Shown here: piece by piece, positions 56,226-64,000 of the stretch
Layout of the letters: every line of letters starts with the position of its first letter
Numbering within the stretch: position 1 is the stretch's first letter
Origin: Sphingobacterium sp.
GTDB taxonomy: Bacteria > Bacteroidota > Bacteroidia > Sphingobacteriales > Sphingobacteriaceae
DNA: 64,000 bases
Assembly: GCA_031277685.1 (NCBI GenBank)
Contig: JAITLV010000011.1
Coordinates: forward strand, 1-64,000
Direction of reading: 5' to 3'
Notes under the pieces: generated by a model
Database searches by the model: none
Seen by the model: only the letters and a program-made list of their open reading frames with translations
What the model was told of the DNA's origin: nothing
Translations under genes and position numbers: made by a program

Positions 56226-58271
56226 TTATTTTACTGTGGGAAAGGCTGCAATACGTAAGCGGGCTGCTCCCATTGGAATCAATTCGACCTCCTGTACTGG
56301 TGCTTGACTTTCGACAGGACTCAATGGCAATACCCCGGTCAATCCATTTTCATCTATTTTCCAGCCTGTAATTTGCTTCGCTTTTACCATGATAGCTATC
56401 GGCACGGCATCTGCCTCAAATGGAAAGCCATCTTTTGGCCAATTCCGTTTGACAACCTTCAATTGGTCTAGTGCTAGCAATTGATTTTGAACAAGACCAT
56501 AATTCCAATCACTTGCTGGGAGAATTTCGTATGAAGGCCATTTCGTCGGATCTGCAGTTTCCTGCCATTTTGAGTCACCGATAGCAGAAGCTTTACTATC
56601 CTTTTTTACATAATTTTCCTTAATTTTTAAAGCATAAGTCAATGGTCCTCGCTGAATGCTCACCGCATTTTTATTCGCTGTCCAGGTATTCAGTTCGATA
56701 GTCATGGGTAGTAAAAGCTCTACCTGATCGCCATCTTTCCATTTTCGTTCAATCCGGATATATTTTGCACTGGATTCAATAGGCTGTACTTTTCCGTTTA
56801 TTTTAACCTGCGCCTGTTTTGCCCAGGCTGGAACGCGCAGATAAAATGGAAAATCAACAGTCTTTCCATTTGTTCCTATGGCAAAACGAATCGATTCTTC
56901 AAATGGATAATTAGATGTTTGCTCAATCTGAATTTTTTGATTATTTCCGACCTTAATAGCTGCATTAGATGCGGCGTATAATACTGCAGCAACGCCATTG
57001 TCATTTGTCGCCATATACAGATGCTCCGCATAGTATGGCCAGCCTTGACTATGGTTATGCTGGCAACAGCGTGAACTAAAGGGGTTCATCATCAAGAATG
57101 GACCATTATTATCAATGCCTGGCGCATGATTGTGGCTATCACTAATGCTCATATTAGGGCTTGTGATATAACGTAAGGCTTTAAAATCTGCGGTGACTGC
57201 CGCGGGATAAGTATTGAATGCGACATCTTCGGCATGGTCTGCCCAAAATGGATCACCTGTTATCCCCAATAGAATTTCATTGGATGCCATCTGCTCAACC
57301 ATACCACAGGTTTCCACTCCCTGCCGTGGATCTGTATACCCAGGACGGGCGTTTTCGTCTGCACCAAACATCCCACCCGGCACTTGCCCGAACACCTGTC
57401 TGACAAAATGAAAATTTGCATAAGTTGCCTTCAGATCTTCTGTTGACTGACTCTTCAGGTAATAGGTTGCAGGTTCTCTGAAACATTGTGCGACATTGAC
57501 ATTATGCCAGTTTGGCAAATCGTCTTTTTGCCGCCAATTGGCAGTATTCCGGTGGATCTTATCCGCGAGATCCATCAGCCACTCATTGCCCTCTGTCCTG
57601 TTATAGAGCCAATAAACCGATAAAAGATTATCTCCACCCCGACTATTCTCCCAATAGTCTTTCAGAAAAAAACTATCGGGCAGATTTGCCTGCCATTTAA
57701 AATAATTCGTCATTAATGTCAGGACACGCTGATCCCCACTATATTCATAGTAGGATTGAAGGCACCAAAGCATGATCATATTTCCCCATAAATCCGGCTT
57801 ATTATTGCGGAGGATCAAGGGGCCAAAATAACCATCGGGCCGTTGACTCTTAATCGCTGCCTCCAACCATATTTTTGATTCTGCTATTATTTGGGGATCC
57901 TTTAGGATATAGCCTAGATTCGCATAACCTTTCAGCCAATAGGGAACTTCCTCCCAACCATATTCCCCTTTTCCATCTGTACTCAGCCAGGCATTATTTT
58001 TCTTGGATAACCAAGCACTAATTTCACCCAGATGACCTGTAAGACCATTTTTTTGTAAGTCCAGATATTTCCCTAACCAGCCTTGAGGAACAATACTTCC
58101 CACAGGTAATTTTAAGAGCACATTTTGTTTTAAGGGCAAACGGTTGTTAACATAATTTGGATTTTTACCTTCTGCCGGCAGCTGCTCAACAGTGGTTACC
58201 ACAGTATTTTGAGCTGAACTTAGAAAGCAAATTCCAATTAAATAAGATAATAGACCTATTCTTTTTGTCAT
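56226..58271 (-). CDS. GH127 family beta-L-arabinofuranosidase-like protein
   Basis: A 681-residue exported protein (signal peptide ending LSSAQ) with a six-helical-hairpin barrel (about 45-440) followed by beta-sandwich domains. The zinc site and cysteine nucleophile of GH127 are visible as E320 and C322 in GVETCGMVE and C402-C403 in SRCCQHN, spaced as in Bifidobacterium HypBA1. Known members remove beta-L-arabinofuranose from arabinooligosaccharides or hydroxyproline glycans. It begins the three-gene glycosidase run after a terminator behind the epimerase gene. Confidence 0.9.
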   Translation of the reverse strand: MTKRIGLLSYLIGICFLSSAQNTVVTTVEQLPAEGKNPNYVNNRLPLKQNVLLKLPVGSIVPQGWLGKYLDLQKNGLTGHLGEISAWLSKKNNAWLSTDGKGEYGWEEVPYWLKGYANLGYILKDPQIIAESKIWLEAAIKSQRPDGYFGPLILRNNKPDLWGNMIMLWCLQSYYEYSGDQRVLTLMTNYFKWQANLPDSFFLKDYWENSRGGDNLLSVYWLYNRTEGNEWLMDLADKIHRNTANWRQKDDLPNWHNVNVAQCFREPATYYLKSQSTEDLKATYANFHFVRQVFGQVPGGMFGADENARPGYTDPRQGVETCGMVEQMASNEILLGITGDPFWADHAEDVAFNTYPAAVTADFKALRYITSPNMSISDSHNHAPGIDNNGPFLMMNPFSSRCCQHNHSQGWPYYAEHLYMATNDNGVAAVLYAASNAAIKVGNNQKIQIEQTSNYPFEESIRFAIGTNGKTVDFPFYLRVPAWAKQAQVKINGKVQPIESSAKYIRIERKWKDGDQVELLLPMTIELNTWTANKNAVSIQRGPLTYALKIKENYVKKDSKASAIGDSKWQETADPTKWPSYEILPASDWNYGLVQNQLLALDQLKVVKRNWPKDGFPFEADAVPIAIMVKAKQITGWKIDENGLTGVLPLSPVESQAPVQEVELIPMGAARLRIAAFPTVK

Positions 58272-58367
58272 TATTGGCTTGATTAGTTTTATAACTGATT
58301 ATTCAAAAATAAGATTTAATCAATGAGTTGGATGATTGATTTTTCTCAAAAAACTGCCTATTTGTAT

Positions 58368-58402
58368 CAAAAAAGAAAGCACATCTCTACAGAGATGTAC
58401 TT
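58368..58402 (-). terminator. Intrinsic terminator after the aldose epimerase gene
   Basis: On the minus strand AAGTACATCTCT and AGAGATGTGCTT pair with one mismatch around a tight 2-4-base loop, then T-rich TTTCTTTTTTG follows. It separates the epimerase gene from the GH127-GH2-GH43 group, which therefore likely has its own promoter at 58272-58367. Confidence 0.75.
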
Positions 58403-58428
58403 CCAAAACCAATCATTACTATTATGTA

Positions 58429-59592
58429 TTATTTTACCGAAAAACGATACAGGGATTTTGTTTGGTAGATCTCTCCGGGACTTACCACTGTAGTCGGAAA
58501 GCTTGGTTGATTCGGGGCATCGGGGAAATGTTGGGGCTCCAGACAGAAAGCTGTTCGGAATGAATCTTTTTTCCCATTCTTCAGCCGCACCTGTTCGTTC
58601 ATAAAATTGCCACTATAAAACTGAATACCTGGCGCAGTGGTCAGAATATCCATTATGATACCTGACTTATCCCCCACAACATGTGCCGCTTTATACCACT
58701 CTCCTTCTTTTTCTTTGCTCAACACAAAATTATGATCATACCCTTTCCCATAGCTAAGCTGCTGGTTATTGGCATTGATATCTTTCCCAATTGGCTTCGC
58801 AACAGTAAAATCGAATGGAGTTCCTTTGACATCTGCCAATTGACCCGTGGGTATTAGGGTGCTATCTACTGGTGTATATTGATTGGCAAACAATTGAAGT
58901 TGATGGTCTAAAATTGTTCCGCTCCCCTCACCATTCAAATTAAAGTAAGCGTGATTTGTTAAATTAATGACTGTTTTTTTATCCGTTTCAGCGCGATAAG
59001 CAATCATCAATTCATTGTTATCATTCAGTGTATAGGTCACTTCCATCTGGATATTACCTGGGAACCCTTCGTGGCCATCCGGTAATGTATAGGCAAAAGT
59101 AAGGGCTGACTGATCGGCCTTCTTTAAGATCCAATGTGCGAAATGCACCCCTTTAAAACCACCATGCAATGTATTAGGCCCATTATTGACAGCCAAAGTA
59201 TAGTTCGTGTCATCCAACTTAAATTTCCCTTTCGCTATCCGATTACCAAAAGGCCCTACAATTGTTCCAAAAAATGGTTCTTTGGAGTTATTGTAGTCAC
59301 TAGCTTTCGAAAATCCTAAAACCACATCACATAATTTCCCATTATTATCCGGCACCCACAAACCCACCAGCCGTGCACCAAAATTCGTAAAATAGGCCTG
59401 TACCCCATTTTTATTGGTCAATTCGTATAAATAAACTTTTTTAGTGTCTATCGTTGTACTAAATGAGGAAGTGTCCATCAAAGCTGTGACCGTGTCGTTG
59501 TGGGTGGTTTTCGAACCATTGGTTTGCTGACAAGATAAACAACAATAGGTAAGTATTCCAGAAATACCCAGCAACATCAATTTTCCGTTCAT
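58429..59592 (-). CDS. galM: Aldose 1-epimerase (galactose mutarotase)
   Basis: A 387-residue mutarotase with a lipoprotein signal (LTYCCLSC). It interconverts the alpha and beta anomers of aldohexoses or arabinose. The substrate-binding and catalytic residues are seen in VNNGPNTLHGGFKG, NLTNHAYFNLNGEG with the catalytic His, YDHNFVLS and the catalytic Glu in AFCLEPQHFPDAPNQPSFP. It is predicted periplasmic, where anomers released by the neighbouring glycosidases would be balanced. It is divergent from the sensor kinase gene. Confidence 0.93.
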   Translation of the reverse strand: MNGKLMLLGISGILTYCCLSCQQTNGSKTTHNDTVTALMDTSSFSTTIDTKKVYLYELTNKNGVQAYFTNFGARLVGLWVPDNNGKLCDVVLGFSKASDYNNSKEPFFGTIVGPFGNRIAKGKFKLDDTNYTLAVNNGPNTLHGGFKGVHFAHWILKKADQSALTFAYTLPDGHEGFPGNIQMEVTYTLNDNNELMIAYRAETDKKTVINLTNHAYFNLNGEGSGTILDHQLQLFANQYTPVDSTLIPTGQLADVKGTPFDFTVAKPIGKDINANNQQLSYGKGYDHNFVLSKEKEGEWYKAAHVVGDKSGIIMDILTTAPGIQFYSGNFMNEQVRLKNGKKDSFRTAFCLEPQHFPDAPNQPSFPTTVVSPGEIYQTKSLYRFSVK

Positions 59593-59767
59593 TTGTTATG
59601 ATTTAAATGGTTTATAATCCTAATAGAAATACAACTCTCGTTGTTTTTCTATATTTTTTTTTAATTTTATTGGTTACAATACAAATACTAAAATCCTCTT
59701 TTTTTTTATTTTTTTGGGATTAAATTGTTTCAATTTTAAGCTATTTTGTATCAACAACCAAACAATC

Positions 59768-62700
59768 ATGATCAACCTGAAACTGCTACATTTTCTATTT
59801 TTCTTGCTGCTGTTCCCTATTGTAACCCTTGCACAGCCCTATTACTTCAACCATTATCAGATTAATGAGGGACTTTCAAACAATGCGGTGATTTGTAGTA
59901 TGCAAGATAGTTACGGATTCCTGTGGTTTGGCACCAAGGATGGCTTAAATCGCTTTGACGGAAATAGTTTCAAACATTTTGATAGGTCTGCCTCTGGGGA
60001 AAATAGTCTGGGTGGCAATAATATTATCTCCCTTAAAGAAGATTTCAAAAAAAGAATCTGGATCGGTACCGATCAGGGAATCTATTGCTATAATCCCATC
60101 GATGAACAGTTTAGGTTATTAAGTAAACAGTTTGAAAATGCTGATGTACCCGTTATCATCACCGATCAGAAAAACAGGATCTGGTTCATATCCAATGGCG
60201 TACTTTACTACCATCATTTGGTCAATAACCAGATTAAGCAAATTACCACTTCTGACCTTTATATTACCGCTGTCAGCTGTACCCAAAATGGAACTATTTT
60301 CTTTGGTACCCCCGAAGGAAAAATTTTCCAAATCAATAATGCCGATAAACCCGTACTTCTATTGGATTTTCAGGTAAAATATGGCGCAAAAGATTGGTTC
60401 AGTATTGAAAAAATTAAGGAAAACCGGAAGGGAGAATTAATGATCGGAACCTCCAAATCCGGCGTTTATGTGTACGACCTAAAGGAAAAAACCTTGAAAT
60501 CCATCTTAGGGCCAGATCGTTTAAAACAATTTCTCTACGTTCGGGATATTCTACAGCCCAATGACACTGAATATTGGTTTGCGACTGAATCTGGTCTATT
60601 TATTTATCAAATTGCTGATCAAAGCTATATCAATATTCAAAAAGAGCAGGAAAATCCCTGGGGTATTTCGGATAATGCCGTTTATAACATCCTACAGGAT
60701 AAGGATCAGGGAATCTGGATCGGCACTTATTTTGGAGGTATTAACTACTATCACAAAAACAACAGTATTATCGAAAAATTCCTACCAAAAGATAAACCTG
60801 GGAGTCTGAAAGGTTCTGTTGTACGTATCATTACCAAAGATCCAATAGGTAACATATGGATCGGAACCGAAAACGGCGGTTTGTCCAAGCTTGATCCGAG
60901 CTCCGGTAAAATCATTAATTTCTCCGAAAAACAGGGAAATCTGGCGAACAACAATATCCATGGAATTCTTCCGTTCGACAATAAAATATTGGTTGGAACT
61001 TTCGTCAACGGTCTGGATATTTTTGACCCCAAACTAGAGAAAGTTGTTTACCATATCGATCGAAATAGTTACGCTAATCCAGATCTACAGAGCAATTTTC
61101 TTTTTTATTTGTATAAAACGAAGAAAGGAGATATTCTAGCGGCCTCCACACGGGGCTTGTATCGTTTTGACTTCGCCAATAAATCCTTCCGTTTGATTCG
61201 CAACGTTCCAGAGTATATGTTTTATACAACAGTACTTGAGGATAAACAGGGAAATATCTGGTTAGGAACCTGGCGGGATGGTCTATTTTGCTACAATCCT
61301 GAAAACAACGCTTTCAAACATTATACGCATCAAACAGTCGATCCAAGCTCACTGCCCAACAACCGCATCAATAGTCTATTTGAAGATTCCAAAAAACAGA
61401 TCTGGGTTGCCACAGAAGGTGGTATGGCAAAAAAACTGGCTACTGGCAACGGTTTTGAAAAGATTGGTATCAAAGAAGGTATGCCCAGTAATGTAATCCT
61501 AGCGATTCTTGAAGACCAGCAAAATAATCTCTGGGTAAGCACCTCCAAGGGCTTGGTTCGTTATCACCCTTCGAATGGAAAAAAACGAATATTCAATTTA
61601 GAATCCGGCTTGCCGTCCATCCAGTTCAATTACAATTCCGCTTTTGATGATCACGAGGGAAATTTTTACTTCGGCACAATCAATGGCTTGATCCGTTTCG
61701 ATCCTAAAAAACTCAATCAGATCAATTACAATACCCGAATACCAATCTATATTACTAATCTTTATATCAATAACAAAACGATCAATCAGCATACCGACAG
61801 CACAATCTTGTCCAGATCAATCTTGTTTACACATGAGATCCGGCTGAAACATGATGAGTCATCATTTAGCCTCGATTTTGCTGCACTTCATTACCAGGCC
61901 CCCCACTCTATCCATTACAGTTATAAGATGGAAGGTCTTGACAACAATTGGGTGGATATTACGAGTAATCAACGGGCGTATTTCACGAAACTTGCACCGG
62001 GAACTTATGTTTTTACGGTCAAAGCTGAGGATCCCAATGGCAATGTCATCCCCGCCGCCGCAAGTCTCAAAATCATTATTCTTCCACCTATTTGGGCAAG
62101 TATACCTGCTTATATCTGTTATGCCTTAATTCTTATCGGCCTCGTTATCTTTATTATTTATCATTTTAATGAAAAAATAAAACAACGAAACCGCCAACAT
62201 CTGCTGACTGTACAGAATCTTCGAGAACAGGAACTTTATCGCTCAAAAATCAATTTCTATACAGATGTAGTACATGAAATACGTACACCATTAACGTTGA
62301 TTAAAGCACCGTTGGAAAAACTCATGGACAAAGTAGAACGCAATCCCGTAACAGACAAACTATTGTTGACCATGCAGAACAATACAGAAAAATTAATTGG
62401 GCTCAGTAATCAGCTACTGGATTTTCGGCAGGTCGAAACAGAAGGCTTTAAATTACATTTCGAATTAGCAAATATCAGTCAGACAACACAGAACATTATA
62501 AATGATTTCGCCGTCACCGTTCAGGCACAGGGGAAAAATATGCAGATTAGAATCAGTCCCGATATCATCGCATCTGTTGATATAGATGCTTTTGAAAAAA
62601 TCTGTTATAATATCTTCAATAATGCCCTGAAATACTCGTCAACTAGGATTGAGGTGAATTTAAGCACAGATAAACAGAAAAATATTGCTATATTGACCGT

Positions 62701-62923
62701 GAAAAACGACGGTGCTTTAATTCCTTCGGAGGAAAGGGAAAGAATTTTTGAACCATTCAATCGATTAAGACATAATAAGAGTATTCCCGGAAGTGGTCTG
62801 GGCCTGGCGCTGACAAGATCCTTGGCCCTAAAACACCGCGGTAGTCTCGTATATCATGTTGAGAATTTTCAATGGAATGTTTTCCGCTTGACTTTACCCC
62901 TAAATCACAGTTCAAACCAATGA
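59768..62923 (+). CDS. Sensor histidine kinase with two-component propeller and Y_Y_Y domains (split hybrid system)
   Basis: A 1051-residue protein. The start at ATG 59768 gives signal peptide MINLKLLHFLFFLLLFPIVT; the upstream start adds unrelated residues. Periplasmic part: about fourteen reg_prop propeller repeats (QDSYGFLWFGTKDGLNRFDG, EDKQGNIWLGTWRDGLFCYN), then a Y_Y_Y domain ending near 780. TM is at about 785-805. The HisKA phospho-His H836 is in VVHEIRTPLTLI, and the HATPase has N-box NNALKYS and G-boxes GSGLGLALTRS. It resembles the hybrid glycan sensors of Bacteroidota but ends after the ATPase domain. The response regulator follows with overlap. Confidence 0.93.
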   Translation: MINLKLLHFLFFLLLFPIVTLAQPYYFNHYQINEGLSNNAVICSMQDSYGFLWFGTKDGLNRFDGNSFKHFDRSASGENSLGGNNIISLKEDFKKRIWIGTDQGIYCYNPIDEQFRLLSKQFENADVPVIITDQKNRIWFISNGVLYYHHLVNNQIKQITTSDLYITAVSCTQNGTIFFGTPEGKIFQINNADKPVLLLDFQVKYGAKDWFSIEKIKENRKGELMIGTSKSGVYVYDLKEKTLKSILGPDRLKQFLYVRDILQPNDTEYWFATESGLFIYQIADQSYINIQKEQENPWGISDNAVYNILQDKDQGIWIGTYFGGINYYHKNNSIIEKFLPKDKPGSLKGSVVRIITKDPIGNIWIGTENGGLSKLDPSSGKIINFSEKQGNLANNNIHGILPFDNKILVGTFVNGLDIFDPKLEKVVYHIDRNSYANPDLQSNFLFYLYKTKKGDILAASTRGLYRFDFANKSFRLIRNVPEYMFYTTVLEDKQGNIWLGTWRDGLFCYNPENNAFKHYTHQTVDPSSLPNNRINSLFEDSKKQIWVATEGGMAKKLATGNGFEKIGIKEGMPSNVILAILEDQQNNLWVSTSKGLVRYHPSNGKKRIFNLESGLPSIQFNYNSAFDDHEGNFYFGTINGLIRFDPKKLNQINYNTRIPIYITNLYINNKTINQHTDSTILSRSILFTHEIRLKHDESSFSLDFAALHYQAPHSIHYSYKMEGLDNNWVDITSNQRAYFTKLAPGTYVFTVKAEDPNGNVIPAAASLKIIILPPIWASIPAYICYALILIGLVIFIIYHFNEKIKQRNRQHLLTVQNLREQELYRSKINFYTDVVHEIRTPLTLIKAPLEKLMDKVERNPVTDKLLLTMQNNTEKLIGLSNQLLDFRQVETEGFKLHFELANISQTTQNIINDFAVTVQAQGKNMQIRISPDIIASVDIDAFEKICYNIFNNALKYSSTRIEVNLSTDKQKNIAILTVKNDGALIPSEERERIFEPFNRLRHNKSIPGSGLGLALTRSLALKHRGSLVYHVENFQWNVFRLTLPLNHSSNQ

Positions 62924-63693
62924 TTATGAATGCAAAAGCCAATTTATTAGTAGTAGATGATCACGCTGAATTACTTGAATTTATCGCAGATGACCTCAAT
63001 GAAGATTACCATATCACCACCAGCACAAATGGCAATGAGGCCTTGACCTTGCTGGCATCCGAATACTTCGATTTAATTATCAGTGATGTCATGATGCCCG
63101 AAATGGATGGTTATGAACTCTGTCAGAAAATTAAGGAAGATATCGCCTACGCCCATATTCCAGTCGTTTTATTAACGGCAAAAAACAGTATAGAATCCAA
63201 AATACAAGGCTTAGAATTTGGTGCTGATGCTTATATTGAAAAACCATTTTCGCCTGCATTTCTCAGAGCACAGATTGCAAGTTTGCTGAAAAACAGAATT
63301 AAAGTCAAGGAATTTTTCGTCAAGAATCCCATGTCTCAAATACAGCAGATTGGCCAAAATCAGAGCGACCAGGATTTTTTACTTCGGATAGAAGAAATCA
63401 TTATGGAACATTTGGATGACCCACAATTTAATGTCGATAGAATGGCGGACATACTCTGCATGAGCAGACCGACCTTGTACCGAAAAATCAATCTGGTGTC
63501 TAGTCTTTCTCCAAATGAACTGATCAATCTAACGCGGCTTAGAAAAGCAGCGGAACTTCTTAGCCTACGCCAATACAAAATCTATGAAATTTCAAATTTA
63601 TTGGGCTACAGTTCAGCAACACACTTTTCCAGAAATTTTCAAAAGCAATTTGGATTAAGTCCTACTGAGTTTCAGGACTCACAATCAAAATAA
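62920..63693 (+). CDS. Response regulator with AraC DNA-binding domain (partner of the propeller kinase)
   Basis: A 257-residue regulator. The ATG at 62920 overlaps the kinase stop (ATGA); a second ATG at 62926 also fits. Receiver: D13-D14 in VVDDHAE, phosphoacceptor D56 in ISDVMMPEMDGYE, and lysine in LLTAKNS. A linker of about 60 residues leads to the AraC domain (about 155-255, MADILCMSRPTLYRKINLVS and LLGYSSATHFSRNFQKQFG). This is the usual C-terminal half of a hybrid two-component system, here encoded separately. Likely targets are the divergent glycosidase genes. Confidence 0.92.
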   Translation: MIMNAKANLLVVDDHAELLEFIADDLNEDYHITTSTNGNEALTLLASEYFDLIISDVMMPEMDGYELCQKIKEDIAYAHIPVVLLTAKNSIESKIQGLEFGADAYIEKPFSPAFLRAQIASLLKNRIKVKEFFVKNPMSQIQQIGQNQSDQDFLLRIEEIIMEHLDDPQFNVDRMADILCMSRPTLYRKINLVSSLSPNELINLTRLRKAAELLSLRQYKIYEISNLLGYSSATHFSRNFQKQFGLSPTEFQDSQSK

Positions 63694-63836
63694 ATGACCT
63701 TTCGGACGGCAACTTTCATCTATAAAAAGCGACCATGGCATAATTGGATTCAAAGAACCGTATTCAAAAAAAGACAAGGTATCTTACAGAAGATCAGTCG
63801 AAAAAAAAATGTTCCCGCAACTTAAATGCAGATTGA

Positions 63837-63887
63837 TTATCAAAAGAAGAACCAGATTCACGACAAATCTGGTTCTTCTTTTGATAA
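63837..63887. terminator. Bidirectional intrinsic terminator
   Basis: A 22-bp stem (arms 63837-63858 and 63866-63887) with a 7-base loop contains AGAAGAACCAGATT and AATCTGGTTCTTCT. A/T-rich ends on both sides allow it to end the regulator transcript and the convergent gene at the window edge. Confidence 0.85.
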
Positions 63888-63908
63888 CTAATAAGGCCAC
63901 CTGCTATG

Positions 63909-64000
63909 TTACCACTTCAACTTAGCAAAACTACTCTTGACAATACCCAATTGATCACACTGAAAATCAATCGGATCCCCACATATTACCATTGGATATC
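63909..64000 (-). CDS. C-terminal fragment of an unidentified protein
   Basis: The minus strand is open from the window edge to a TAA at 63911-63909, giving YPMVICGDPIDFQCDQLG and then IVKSSFAKLKW as the last 29 residues. It ends close to a strong terminator, as a real gene should. The fragment is too short to name; I do not recognise it. Confidence 0.45.
   Translation of the reverse strand, partial: YPMVICGDPIDFQCDQLGIVKSSFAKLKW

Noticed and set aside
62872..62940. Frameshift splitting a one-piece hybrid sensor
   Set aside because: Both halves are complete and the ATGA overlap is a normal coupling signal; kept as a finding on a natural split, with resequencing suggested.

Overview
The window looks like chromosome from a Sphingobacterium-like member of the Bacteroidota. 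The grounds are TonB-dependent receptors with a carboxypeptidase-like N-terminal domain, an arabinan-type glycosidase cluster beside a Y_Y_Y-propeller histidine kinase, a futalosine-pathway fragment, DUF2807 and DUF4126 proteins, moderate-to-low GC and AT-rich intergenic DNA. No rRNA, tRNA, CRISPR array, transposase or phage gene was recognised.

Layout. 1-6.3 kb: N-terminus of a menaquinone-pathway radical SAM enzyme, an MsbA-type exporter, an aminotransferase plus prephenate dehydrogenase pair, a TPR protein and a small hypothetical. 6.3-14.1 kb: a TonB receptor, a Crp/Fnr regulator, a beta-hydroxyacid dehydrogenase, a dienelactone hydrolase-like secreted enzyme, a secreted protein of unknown role and a VanW-family protein. 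14.2-17.4 kb: a TPP riboswitch followed by the overlapping thiamin salvage operon thiM-thiE-thiD-tenA. 17.5-20.2 kb: a DUF2807 exported protein, a DinB-like protein and an AraC regulator. 20.2-36.9 kb, almost all on the minus strand: a large urease and nickel island. It holds ureABC, a beta-barrel protein, ureEFGD, a urea transporter and a second barrel protein. Upstream lie a TonB receptor, a GNAT enzyme, a FecBCD-like ABC importer, a second UreE-like protein, hypB and hypA. Two small exported proteins sharing a C-terminal LKIPF tail stand at the heads of the urease and hypAB operons. No hydrogenase gene is present, so HypAB and the importer probably feed urease.

37-45.5 kb: a DUF2071 protein, katG, a DUF4126 membrane protein, a hipBA toxin-antitoxin module bracketed by a 115-bp direct repeat derived from the end of the neighbouring hsp20 gene, hsp20 itself, two small membrane proteins and an ECF sigma factor. 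45.5-50.8 kb: an operon of exported ankyrin protein, DUF2271 protein with a flavinylation-like motif, a PepSY-flavodoxin-reductase fusion and ApbE. This reads as a route carrying electrons from cytoplasmic NADPH across the inner membrane to a covalently flavinylated periplasmic protein. 51-53 kb: a lipase-like hydrolase and an acyltransferase. 53-63.7 kb: GH43, GH2, GH127 and aldose 1-epimerase genes for arabinose-containing glycans, divergent from a two-component system. That system resembles the one-piece hybrid regulators of Bacteroidota but is split into two overlapping genes. The window ends with a terminator and the C-terminus of an unidentified gene.

The least ordinary parts are the nickel/urease island with its duplicated UreE and paired LKIPF proteins, the hipBA insertion with its duplicated hsp20 end, and the ApbE/DUF2271/PepSY redox operon.
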